DNA of 64,000 bases, taken from assembly GCF_014529535.1 (NCBI RefSeq), contig NW_023503409.1, forward strand, positions 6,324,390 through 6,388,389, read 5' to 3'. The notes beneath the pieces are model-generated. The model searched no databases. It was not told where the DNA came from and worked only from the letters and a program-made list of their open reading frames with translations. Source of the DNA: Bradysia coprophila. Lineage: Eukaryota; Arthropoda; Insecta; Diptera; Sciaridae. Both the position numbers and the translations under genes were made by a program. Of this stretch, positions 37,583-49,030 are shown piece after piece; positions within the stretch are counted from its first letter, which is position 1, and every line of letters begins with the position of its first letter.

Positions 37583-39013
37583 ATGTCTTCCAAGTAAGTT
37601 CGGACGTTTTGCATTAATCGGCAGTTACAATTACTGACTTAAGTCTCATTCAGGCTAATACTGCTTCTGGTTGCCGTTTTTACTCCAACAGCTTTAAGTG
37701 TAACTTGCACTTATTCACTAAGTGGAACGAACTATGTTTGTTACCTCATCGAACAAGTTGTGAACAGTGAAAATGATTTTGGTGTTATTGATGGCATTCA
37801 CGTCGGTAATTTAGGAAACCAAAATGTCACTGGCGTCATATCCAGCAATTCCACCATTCGTGTCTTTCCCAGTTTATTGATCGATGCTTTTATCAATCTC
37901 AACTCGGTTACTATAACTAACAGTATGATGACATCGTTTGTGAGTTCAATCACGAATTGCGAGCACTTGGATAGTATCAGTGTCGATCGAAGTGATTTAG
38001 TTAACATTCCGCAAAGAGTTTTCGAGAGATGCACGAGGTTAAGGAATCTAAGTTTGATGAACAGTAAAATTGCTACTGTTCATGTGGAAGCATTTATTGG
38101 TTTAAGTTCATTGCAACGACTTGATCTACAACGAAATGAAATTGGCAGTTTGAACGAAAGTATATTTCGGTCACTTACTAATCTGACCGTCATTAATTTG
38201 TCGAATAATGAACTGAACAAGATGGAGCGACTACCTTCACTTTTTGCGACTAATGTGAATTTACAATATGGCTGGTTGGACCACAACAATTTAACAAATT
38301 TGGGCAATGATTTGTTCCTCAATTGCATTAACCTTGTCGGCATTTCCTTTATTGGTAATCGATTGACAGCTCTTGAAAATGGGCTATTTTCCACTCTCGC
38401 AGATTTGAATGAATTTGAGTTGGGTCACAATCAAATCCAAAACCTACCTATTTTCACCGGTGTTGGGAAACTGGCTAGACTCGATGTTACCAACAATGAG
38501 ATAAAAGAAATCAAGGCCGCCAATTTCGAAGATTTAACGAGCTTAATATCGCTGACATTGTCTTATAATCTAATTGAAAAGATTGAAAATGGCTCTTTTA
38601 TAGGAATGTCGTACCTCAGAGAACTATCACTCGCTAACAACAAACTAGCGGTTCTCGAACGAGACACATTTATTGGCCTAGATAGACTGGATATCTTGGA
38701 TTTGTCAAACAATCAATTATCTTATTTAAATACCGATTCATTTAGTGAGCAACCTGTCGTTAGACGTTTCATTTTGAATGACAATCAAATTTGGGGAATT
38801 CAAAGTAATATTCTCGAAAAGTTTGCTCAACTTCAACGAATGGACTTATTGAGAAATGAATGCATGGATAGTGTGGTCACCATTTATCGCTACCAGGGCG
38901 AATCCTTTGCATCACCTTCACTCGATGTTTGTATAAATAGTGGAATAGGGAATCGAACTAACTTTGTGTTGATTATCATTGCGCTGAGTTTTTCGTTCTT
39001 AAAGTGGTTCTAG
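37583..39013 (+). CDS. Secreted or membrane-anchored leucine-rich repeat protein 1 (456 aa)
   Basis: Exons 37583-37593 and 37654-39013. The first exon codes only ATG TCT TCC AA; joining it across a 60-bp GT..AG intron yields MSSKLILLLVAVFTPTALS, a good signal peptide. The N-terminal cap has two cysteines (CTYSLSGTNYVC). About 13-15 LRRs of roughly 24 residues follow (LxxLxLxxNxIxxI). A C-terminal cap with RNECMD...DVC comes next, then a short polar segment and a hydrophobic end (NFVLIIIALSFSFLKWF) that looks like a GPI-anchor signal or tail anchor. The ligand is unknown; insect LRR proteins of this kind act in adhesion, signalling or immunity. It is a paralogue of the LRR gene at 41061. An AATAAA at 39114-39119 is the likely poly(A) signal. 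Confidence 0.85.
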
Positions 39014-39624
39014 TTCATTAAATGCTACTTTGGGAAGATGATGCCTTCTTTCCAAAAACTACTCATGTCGGCCAGGTGCTGGATTGTTGTGCAAAATATA
39101 TGTTTGTTCAGAAAATAAATGCGAAATTTTTTTTTGTTAAATTCAGGAAATTTTTGTTTTATTTATCGTTTGATTTGGCTGAGCTCCTAAAGGTTCCAGA
39201 AAATTGCAGAATGAATAAGAGCTTCCTTTCGGAACAAAAACGTCATTCTCACGAATTCCCTAGTTTTGTCCTTAAAATATTTCTAAAACAACAAATTGTA
39301 TTCCGAGAATCTGTGCAACCTTTCTAAACCAGCCTATCAATATGTCTAAATCACACCCCTCAATGCAAACGTCCTTAAAACAGACTACTCTCATGCTTAC
39401 GCTAAGAAAAAAGTACGAACGTGAGGCATTAGCATCTCTGAATAACAGTGAAGACTGAGAGAATAAAATTCGAATGAGGAAAAAACAGGATTTAAAACAG
39501 CAGGAAATGCAAGGGAATGACCACAATGCTTTGGAATGACTAAATCTCCACTAAACCACACGTCCCTAATGTCCTTGGGAAATAACAAACGAATAATTCA
39601 AAAATTCCTGGTAGTGTATGGAGC
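39014..39624. other. 3' flank of LRR gene 1
   Basis: Contains the poly(A) hexamer at 39114-39119. The rest is featureless, with no supported ORF. Confidence 0.5.
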
Positions 39625-40222
39625 TAAGTCCACCGTCATAACGAGTGAAAATAAGCCTCTCTGTTGGTCGTGTTGTTCGCAATTGAAAGTTGCATATCAA
39701 TAACAATTCGATGGGCATTTCTAAGTTCATTGTCGTCATAGATAAGTAATTGTTGCGAATTCTGCAAATTCAGTTTCACAAAAACAGTTCTTCCGAAAAT
39801 CATATGATTTGATTGTGTTGCAATCGAACGAAAATAAATATTTTACCACGAAGTGACATGAATGAACCAATTAATAATAGAATTCTACGTCCAATAACAT
39901 CATCTTATCACATGACGATAAGATATGAGTGTGCTATCAGTGCTACAAGAAAGTTCAATCAAAATTCAGCCGAAATTTGCTTCAGCTGATTTTCAGCTGA
40001 TTCACTCATACAAACAAAACTGGCTATGTATCTTTATACAGTTCTACCACTACCACGCGCATGCGGTTACTGTTAAATCCGTATAAACACTCAAAACCAG
40101 TTTTGTTTGTATGAGTGAACCAGCTAACAATCAGCTGAAGCAAAATTTGGCTGAAATTTACTTGACTTTTCCTGTACCATTCATTTACTTGATGAACACT
40201 CATACAAATCAATCAGTAATCA
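39625..40222 (+). repeat. Duplicated upstream block, copy 1 (without a gene)
   Basis: Sequence 39625-39950 and 40179-40222 matches 40679-41010, the promoter region of LRR gene 2, in the same order and direction. Shared blocks include TTCCGAAAATCATATGATTT, CGAAGTGACATGAATGAAC, CCAATAACATC and CTCATACAAATCAATCAGTA. It is interrupted by a MITE (39965-40156). No LRR coding sequence follows. Confidence 0.8.
39965..40156. mobile_element. MITE with 55-bp inverted arms (192 bp)
   Basis: Left arm TTCAGCCGAAATTTGCTTCA...ACTCATACAAACAAAACTGG is matched by its inverse at the right with few mismatches. Absent from the corresponding place in copy 2, so it inserted after the duplication, or copy 2 lost it. 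Confidence 0.85.
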
Positions 40223-40398
40223 GTTTTTACAAGTTGTTTTTAATCGACGTAACACAACATTCTAAGCAAAAAATGGTTCTACGGTATACGTCCAAAATGC
40301 ACCGATATTTTTTATAAGTTCGTCTAAACTTCGAAACGTACAGCCGCCCAAATTCCGAAAGGGCGACGATATATCTTTGATTTTCCACAATCTTAATG

Positions 40399-40610
40399 TT
40401 CTATAGAGTGTTATGATGAAAGAGAAAGAGATCTTTTGACAAGTACCCCAAGGCAAGTTATAATAAACTAGTCTTCGGTCCTCTCGCTCTCAACGTACGT
40501 ACCTCGTTGAAAGAGAAGTATTTTTTTCTCAAAGTTAAGACTTTGACAAGGCAAGTTATAATAACTAGTCTTCGGATTTCTAACTCTGACCATAACAGTC
40601 TATCGATCAA
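40399..40610. mobile_element. MITE family 3, copy between the LRR genes
   Basis: Two GGCAAGTTATAATAA blocks (about 40452 and 40546) each followed by ACTAGTCTTCGG. The right end CATAACAGTCTATCGATC inverts the start of the copy at 15908. Confidence 0.65.
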
Positions 40611-40678
40611 AAATGTGGTTGATAATTTTGTAATCAGACACAATATTTTGGAGAAAAAAATCCTGATTCTATAAGAAT

Positions 40679-41010
40679 CTTAGTCCACCGCCAGAACTAG
40701 TAAGGGAAGGCCGCTCTGTTGGTTGTTCGAGATTGAATGTTCAAAATCAGTAACGGACATTTCTAAGTCCATTGACGACGTTGATAACTACGGAAACTGA
40801 ACTTGTAGCTCTTCCGAAAATCATATGATTTGATTGTGATGCAATCGTATTGAGGTATCCATTACAGCGAAGTGACATGAATGAACAATCTAATAAAAGA
40901 TTTTTATGTCCAATAACATCGTCTTATCACATGACGATAAGATATTAATGTGCTATCGGTGTTTTCATTCATTTATTTGATGAAAACTCATACAAATCAA
41001 TCAGTAATCA
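40679..41010 (+). repeat. Duplicated upstream block, copy 2, at the LRR gene 2 promoter
   Basis: Direct repeat of 39625-40222 without the MITE. It ends about 50 bp before the LRR gene 2 start codon, so it should contain the promoter and 5' UTR. Confidence 0.8.
40908..40965. promoter_or_regulatory. Conserved inverted GATA pair upstream of LRR gene 2
   Basis: CTTATCACATGACGATAAG is a head-to-head pair of GATA-factor sites around CATG(A)C. It lies in the best conserved part of the duplicated block; the counterpart is 39888-39945. GATA factors drive many fat-body and gut genes in flies; its use here is inferred. Confidence 0.5.
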
Positions 41011-41060
41011 ACAAGTGCTAACAACAGCAATACCTCGTTCTCGTACATAACAATTAGAAA

Positions 41061-42742
41061 ATGCGGTAGGTGGTATAACGTAACAGTGAATTTTATTCAA
41101 TCTAATCACCTGTGATATTTGCAGTTGTTTTCTCGGTTCCGCTTTGGTTATTTTGAACTTTTTCGTCGTTTCTAAAGCTACTGCAGTGGTGAGATGTGCG
41201 TACACTGAAGATAATATTTATGAAGAATATCGCTGCGACATCGAATTTTCCAACATTACGAGTGAACATGAGCCGCTAGTAATTGAAGGAAGCCATTTGA
41301 ATGGAAGGAGTGACAAAGACGTGATGTATCTAACCACAGCGTGGAGAGTCACTCTCCCTGTGTTGCCTGAAGCTATTTTCAACAAATTTACCAACGTCAG
41401 ACATGCAGTTTTGTCCGATATGGAATTGAAAGAAGTAAGCGCAAATTCCTTTAGAGCCTGTGACGCAGCGGTTTACATACATCTTGGCAATAATGACCTC
41501 ACTATAATTCCATCACGTGCATTTCAAAACTGCAATAGACTAACCAATTTGCAGCTGTACATGAACAATATCTATTGGATTAGCGATGCGGCCTTTACAG
41601 GACTAGAAAATCTAATAACCCTGGACATATGGATAAATCAACTGACAGAAATCAGCGAAAATCTTCTAAAATCATTGGTAAGCCTGACGTCTATCGATTT
41701 CTGGGACAATCAAATCAGCTATATTCATCCAGATGCATTTGATGCAATGACACAGCTAAGATCGTTACGATTGTCAAGTAACCGATTGGAGACAATTAAC
41801 AGTCAGTGGTTCAAGAAATTCGAGCGGTTGACGAGTTTAAGTTTGGATGGAAATCGAATCACTTCGGTGTCGCCTTCTATGTTCGAAAATTTGAGTACCT
41901 TGCTGTATTTACAACTGCGGGACAATGGTCTGCACACAATTGCACCGAACAGCTTCTCGACGTTAAGCAATCTCGGATCACTAATTCTATACAACAACAG
42001 TTTGTCTGTCCTTGATGACAGCACATTTGTTGGTTTGGGCAACGTGACTACTATATATTTGCAACAAAATTCCATCAAGAACGTAACTGCTGAACTCTTT
42101 GATCCATGTGTTTCACTGAATTCTTTAGATTTGTCGTCAAATAATTTGACGAGCATTGGATTGGAGGTTTATAGTAAGCTACCGACAGTAAAACGACTTT
42201 ACCTGTCGTACAACAATTTGGGAAATTTCCTAAATTCGCAAATCTTTGAACATTTCATAAATTTGACACTATTGGAAATCTCTGGCATGGGAATTACCGA
42301 AATTCCACAGGGAACATTTACTGCTCAGACGAATTTATTTTCGCTCCTGATGGACAACAACCAAATACGACGATTGAATTCTGATTCATTCGGGCATTTA
42401 CCTTTGCTGGACGAGTTAAGTATTGCCACAAATGGCTTGGCAGAAATTCAGAGAAATTTCTTCGAAAATTTCCCCAGTCTGAGGTATCTTGGCACACTGC
42501 GAAACGAATGCGTTGATATAGGTTTCAACATCATAAATCCATTCAGCAATCAGAGTTTGGCTTATTTTGAGAAATGTTTTGAGAATTGGGAAACACCGGG
42601 AACCACACCGGGTACCACAGCCGAACCGCCAGTAACAGATAGTTCAGCGACGTCATCATTGGGTATGTGCACCTTATCAACAATTACGTTAGCAGCCGTT
42701 TTTTATTTGTGTGGCGAATTTCTCCATAAGTTCCATTGTTAG
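41061..42742 (+). CDS. Secreted or membrane-anchored leucine-rich repeat protein 2 (540 aa)
   Basis: Exons 41061-41065 and 41125-42742. The first coding exon is just ATG CG; after a 59-bp intron (GTAGGT..TTTGCAG) the protein reads MRCFLGSALVILNFFVVSKA, a signal peptide. The N-cap CAYTEDNIYEEYRC parallels that of LRR gene 1. About 16 LRRs follow, then a C-cap with LRNECVD, the same motif as its neighbour. The end has a Thr/Pro-rich stretch (PGTTPGTT) and a hydrophobic tail (TLSTITLAAVFYLC), suggesting a GPI anchor. Several NxT/NxS glycosylation sites are present. AATAAA at 42764-42769 lies 22 bp after the stop. It shares exon design and caps with LRR gene 1, so the pair arose by tandem duplication. 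Confidence 0.87.
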
Positions 42743-45700
42743 TCATTGCAAAATGTTTGCGAAAATAAATTTGTTGTCGAAAGTCGCGGAGTTCCCTCAA
42801 GTGGTTTCGTGACAGATATTAAAAAAGTGTGAAATCGAACGTAAAATTGTTATCATTTCTAAATTCACAACGAGATAAGATATGGAACGGGCACGTCATA
42901 GCAACAAGCTCCGTGAAATGAGTGAGGTAAAAATGAGCTTTGTCAATTGTATGTTGAAGAGTCGTGAATTCAGTCAGTTATTCAAGAGGAGCTTCTCATT
43001 TTTTTTTTTTTTTTTTGGAAATATGTCATAACATGCTTAATTACTGATTGATCACAAGGATCAAAATCATCGCCGTAAAACCTCAAAATGAGTCTATGAC
43101 GAATGTGAATTATACTCTGTTGAGATCAATTACTTGTATACGTATTCGAAACGCCTCTCGTTGTATGCCTTTGTTTTCGAAATTATGTTTTTTTAATGAC
43201 TTCCAATTAGTAACGAAAACACGACGCACCATTCCGTGAAATTTTATTTGTTTTCAAATCGAAGCGTTAAGTTTTCCACATAAATCCAGCCGTATAACCC
43301 ATGAACACATCATGAAAATGCCAACGCGCATTTACCGAACAAATAAAAACAACAAAACGACAACTAATTAACATTACCACGCATGTAATTAACTCAACCT
43401 CTTCTCCAACTGGCGGTATTTTTTGTTTACACACATCAGTATACATACATCACTAACATGCTTAAACACACCAACTGAACCATATTTCTATATACAGAGG
43501 ATAATTATTATCCTCGGAAAAATCAAAATCGTTAATGGTAATGACGAACGGCGATAAAGCATGTGGATTAACATTTAGTGTGTGTACTTTTATAAAAAAA
43601 GGTTTTCTAGTGTTTAGGATAGTTTGTTGATATTTCATAACACTCTCTCGGTTGATAGTAGTTTGTCTGTAAATTGTGTCACTTAAAATCCTTTACACAA
43701 ATCATTTAATTGTTCAAAGAACTCAAACATTGAAGAGAGTCGCTAACAATACAATGAATCTTTGTTTAGTTAGTCAATAAATTCGTCATGATGCTGTTAC
43801 GCGTCTTTTTCCTTGTTTATTTGGCATATAGATCCTTACACATGATAGTTTTTGTTCATAACACACTCACCACCCAATACGGCGTCAGAATTTGAATCAA
43901 CAATAGCAACACCAGCACCAACAACACCTTCTCTCATAAATTCCATTCATAGCTATCGTCACCGTTAGTTTATTTATTCTTTCTGGTAACGAATTTGTTA
44001 AAGGAAAGAACGTATAATTGAAAACAAACAGTTCAGAAATGAGCTCCACTCACATATTGAGCGAAAGTGTGCATTCCATGTTATATAAACGAAAACAGAA
44101 AGAAGAGAAAATCAAACTTAACCAAACAATTTTCTTTCTCTTCGGTTGAAAATTCTATCAAACATACGATAGCATTCGAAAGCTCGTCATCACCAGCAAT
44201 CGCCAGTCAAGTTTAGATCGCTTGCAAGCTCGGGTTGCGATTTCGCTGTTGAGTATAATCATTCGGTGAAGTTATGTGCTGTACTGTTTTAAAAATACGT
44301 TTTCAGTCGGTGAATGAATATTATTCTGTAATATACCCTTGAATATCCGACCGGTTCAGTTGTGTATAAATTGTATTTACGAAAGGTAAACGGTGGTTAG
44401 TTACTTCATTTTTTCGTTCGTTTAAAGTAGAAAAAAATTCTTTCCTTTTTAACAAAATACATTTTATAAGCGAGATAGATTTTGTGTATTAAATTTGTTT
44501 ACATGTAGAGAATGTTGTTGACTCTATTTTACATTAAATTTTTTTCTTTTGTTTTTCGAATTTGCTGCAAACAAAATATCGTTGAACAAAGATCGGAAAA
44601 TAAAACAAAAATTTCATGTGGTTATAAAGGATATACATTTCAGTCAATATCCATTCCATAGATCCACGCATATACGGTATATATACCCCTTAACGGAAAA
44701 GAGAATTGAAAATGCCGACTCATAAAAAGTCGTTGAGAGTTGATATTTATTTAATTTGTTGCGTATGCTGATGGACATTTTTTGGTTTTTCGACACATAA
44801 ACCCCCGAAAGAGCGCTACTCCACATTCTGTCAACACACTGTATTGAAATATGCGATGTGATGTATGTTGAATAATTTATTTGGAATATTTTATCGCTTG
44901 TCGGAGGATTTATATTATAAGGCAATTTCTGTGAAATTAAATTTTCATGTTTTAAGTCACCGGAACCGGGTTCCTATTTCTGATTAAATAAATATTTATT
45001 TTTATGACAAATTGTCATAGGTCATTACAAGTAATCTATTTTGATAAGGTTAGTGATGATATCGTAAAATATGGACGTAAGATTATTAACATGAAAAGTT
45101 CATCAAAAAGTTGACGAGGGTCGGTCTTAACGTAAATGAAAATCGTCATTATGTGTGTCACATTTTATTATCGCTGGAAGTTGTATTTTAGATGCTAATA
45201 AAACTCAACAGATTTTGGCGGCTTTGGGAAATGAATACTCCTCGGAATGGACGACCCATTTTTCTTTAAGCCAATTTAAAAGGAAAAATTCTTTTGAAAA
45301 AATATTTGAGATTTACATAAATAAAATTAGTCAACTTTTGGCGAATTAGAAAATGAAACTTTCGACAAACCATAGATAATAGAATGCTTTCCTTAATTTT
45401 TCCCAATTTTAACAAATTTTTCCAAAAAAAAAAAATCGTGAAAATAGGAAAAATTTGAGTAAAAGCGTGAAAATGTTCGTAAAAAATGGGAAAACGTTTT
45501 CCCAAAAATAGTCCTAGTTGATATCTTTAAGTTTTCAAGAAGAATACATTCTTTAGCTAGGTAAAGGACGGGAAATAGAAAAACGCGACTTTCTACTTTA
45601 CCTCCTTACCGCAAATTACGTAATACCTACCACATCTACGTCAAATTTTTAAAAAGTCTGTAGCAAATTTCCTGAAATTGGTTTTCTACCATCTGTAATC

Positions 45701-46365
45701 ATCATCATCATCTGTCGTCTTATTCCTCGAGGGAGCATAAAGAGTCTATCTATGAGACCATCTGTTACTTCTATCAAAATATTACCTTTTCAATAGTTCA
45801 ATTATTATTACATTTGGTGTTGTCCTTCCTAACAACCGGAAGTGCAAAGTGTAATTTGTTCGAGAGTTCAAAAATTAACCAACTAGAAACAACTAATCAT
45901 ATTTCGTCAACAACGATGAACAAAAATGTAGGAGAGGGTTTGGTATCTAAGAGTTCCCCCAACTAAAAGAAGTAACAGATTTAGCAGATTATAGCAATAG
46001 ACCTGACAGTCATAAATGGTTGGGATTCATTTATTTATCAAATTAAGATCCTATGTTGCATTAACCATCAAATGATAACACGGGGAGGAGATGCTCAGCT
46101 ACTCAGTTATGTACTTAAAACATTCTCGGAAACTGTACCCGTGTCCGCCTTATATTAGGAAAATACCAAAAAATAAGCCAAGGTGAACATTTAATGTTTA
46201 GATTTGATACAGCGTCAAATCGGTCTCGGTGATCTGGGTCTAGGACACCCATTCGTATACATTTGAGTTTAAATTGCCACCTGAAACCAGACTGTTTGAC
46301 ATTCAAGTAAACATTTTGATTAATTCATCCTAATAATATCATCCTCCACGAAAATCTATAGATGC
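42743..46365. other. Intergenic AT-rich DNA, possible 5' leader exon near 44150-44380
   Basis: No coding gene seen. A poly-T run lies at about 42999-43016. The segment 44150-44380 is less AT-rich and ends at a good donor (CGAAAG|GTAAAC, about 44382), so it could be a non-coding first exon, perhaps of the gene at 47410. That link is a guess. Confidence 0.35.
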
Positions 46366-46464
46366 AACGCACTTCAAGCATGAATGGTACTCTAAATAGA
46401 GTCCTGAAACGGGACAAAATAGTACTCTATTTGGCAGCTGTCACTCGAAGCACTTTTGCTTAGC
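46366..46464. mobile_element. MITE family 2, copy b (shorter)
   Basis: Starts AACGCACTTCAAGCATGAAT and contains GGTACTCTAAATAGAGT, CTGAAACGGGAC and AGCTGTCACTCGAAGCACTT as in 13898-14057. The right end is damaged (TTTTGCTTAGCA). Confidence 0.75.
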
Positions 46465-47409
46465 ATTTCATTTTTTCCCAAATGATTTATTCGAAAAAAA
46501 AACTCCGACTAAATGTCTCTATTAATGTAACCGTAAAACATCATATTCTTTTCGCAAGAAAACAACTTGAATTTACGGCAACTTCTTCGCATTGATAACG
46601 TCACAGAGAAATTAAACAAAATACGAAAACGTATGATTTATATCATATGCTTCTGTCGTTCAAGTTAAGAAAGTACAAAACTTTAGCCAAAGCACCAGTT
46701 TCGCACACAAACAATTACACACAAACAAAGCCAGCATATAATAAATTCACATTTGCAATTTATTGCTCTGCAAGACAGATATAGATTATATGTTCCGGTT
46801 ATTAACAAAACGATAATAATTCCAACTTTCCCAGGCAGGCAGTCACATGCGGACAGATTATTTATAGCTTTCAAAAGCTTAGCGGAATATGTAATATTAA
46901 GCGATCAGTGCTGCATGCAGAATTATTTCGAGTATATCAACTCACAGATTCATCAATTTAACCGAATCTATATTAAGAACGCATGTATGGTGTGCCTGGA
47001 ATAGAATATATTATGCACGTTCACGCATCGACCAAAGCTTAACGTCAAACAATGCAAACAGAACCATAACAGAACAATAACATTCCATCAAAGTGTGATA
47101 TGTGAATGGAATAATATATGCGCCATACCAACAATGCATGGTTCTCTCTTACCAGCATCATATCAACTTAGAGATAATCTTTCGTATCCGTTTCCGCATC
47201 AGCAAAGTGTTATTGTGTGGCTTAAAGTCTGAATAAAAGAAAAACATATTGCCGGGACTTAACAGTGCGAAAATTCGACACCAAGTACACTAAACAAAAG
47301 CAAATTTTTGGACAGAACTAAAACGAGAATTTTTTTTTTCTAATTTACATAAGTAAATAAATCAAGTGCATAATACACATTTCAAATTCTATTTTCGGAT
47401 AATTCAATT
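46465..47409 (+). other. Upstream region of the exon at 47410
   Basis: Non-coding. The last 250 bp probably contain 5' UTR. No core promoter motif that I trust. Confidence 0.35.
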
Positions 47410-47503
47410 ATGGATACAATGAGTCGAAGGAGACGCCAAAAAGGCGACCCATGTAACTGTTTACGACCCCTTATACGATTGTGGGGAATCACAACAGCAA
47501 TTG
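47410..47503 (+). CDS. Candidate first coding exon of an unknown gene (31 codons, phase-1 donor)
   Basis: ATG at 47410 opens MDTMSRRRRQKGDPCNCLRP then LIRLWGITTAI, and the frame meets a good donor (G|GTGAGTAC) at 47503 in phase 1. The composition is clearly unlike the surrounding AT-rich DNA: Arg-rich start, a Cys-x-Cys motif and a hydrophobic end that could begin a membrane segment. A second in-frame ATG is at 47419. I find no matching second exon in the rest of the window, so the first intron would exceed 16 kb or the gene may be misread. Product not recognised. Confidence 0.45.
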
Positions 47504-48918
47504 GTGAGTACATTTCGAGAGATTTATTCTTTTTTCGTTGAAAAATAGAGTGAGTTTTGCATTATTAAAATATTGCTGTGACGTTGCTGAATTCTTTATG
47601 CAGCGATATTGCAACGTATAACGTAAGGACCATTTATACATGAATATACAATGAAAAGCAGGGACTGCTTTAAGGAATTACATTTTAAAATTCTTAAAAA
47701 TTGTTTAGAACTCTTATCTTGTTATGAGATATGGAAATGCTATTTGGAAATGAAAGCTCAAATGTACTATAAAATTGTCAACCGATGGGAAATCGCGCAT
47801 AGAATTTTTAAGAATTTAATTCCATTAAAATATGCCCTGGAAACGTTATGTGTCTGGCTGATTACATTAAAGGGGACTTAGAAAAATAAATTTTTCATTA
47901 CCGCTGACACGTTGGCAACACACGAATTTTAATTTTAATTTATTAGTCGGCTAATGAAGAAACCCAAAAATTTTATTGTCGAAAGCATAAGCTCCTGGTA
48001 TGTAAACTGTCCGTTTTAAAATTCATTAATTTTATAATTTTTAGAAATCAGCTACAGTCAGCGGTTTATTGAATAAACGTTCGTTCGCAACGTTTATGAA
48101 CCCTCTGATTTTTTTCTTCAACATAAATCTAGATACCACAACGCTCGTATCTTCCATGTACTTTATACCAGTGAATTATTTCCTACCCTCAACGATATCG
48201 CATCGGTTTTGGGTGTATACTTACAAGATATGCTTGAAGAAGAGAGAGAGGTCTAAAACTAAATAAATGAAAATTCTACCACGACAAAATGTGGGTGCCT
48301 GCAAGGTTGAATTTAAATTAACTATTTTATTCAATGCAATAAAAAATAATTGTCTATTCGGTTATAAAAGGTTTTGAGAGTCATTTTCGGCTATGCATTT
48401 AGATTTGAATTTTCCTTCCAAATACGCCGGATGTGGTGTCGTAGTATATACTACACCTTTCAAAACACATAAAAGGAGGGTTTCGTTCGATTTATGTTGC
48501 TAACAATATGTTTGCTTGACAGGTGGAAAAGGTGGAATAGAGAGTGGGAGAGTAATTTGTTTTCGTGTTATGATGATTTTATGTGCGCATATTGGAACAT
48601 TATAACCCAGAAAATGTAATTTTGAATTTACTTTCAACGCCATTATTTCGCTCTCTGGCCCATTTTGAATGTGATCTGGAAAAAGATTTATTTATAATAA
48701 ACATAAACCCGTGTAATATGTATTTTCTCGGATGACGGGGTATCGTTTCGGGCGACCAGGCTACGGAACTCTTTCAACGAACTTCACAGCGCATATTACA
48801 TTCTTATATGGCTGAATAAGGCAGTGAACTGGTTGAAACTCTATGGAAACCACAAATCGAACAGCTGATGAACATGCGATCGGTTGGTAGTCATTATAGG
48901 CAGATACAATACAAATGG
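47504..48918. other. Non-coding, possible long first intron
   Basis: AT-rich, small ORFs without support. Confidence 0.4.
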
Positions 48919-49030
48919 ACAATGCTTAAAAAACTTAGAGCAAAAGAGATGCACGATTTTGTGAGAGAATTTCATACTTTTACTCTCTCAAAATCTTGCA
49001 ACTCTTTTGCACTAAGTTTTTAAGCATTGT
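48919..49030. mobile_element. Hairpin MITE (112 bp)
   Basis: ACAATGCTTAAAAAACTTAG and AAAAGAG at the left are inverted at the right (CTCTTTTGCACTAAGTTTTTAAGCATTGT, few mismatches), with a short loop. Confidence 0.8.
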
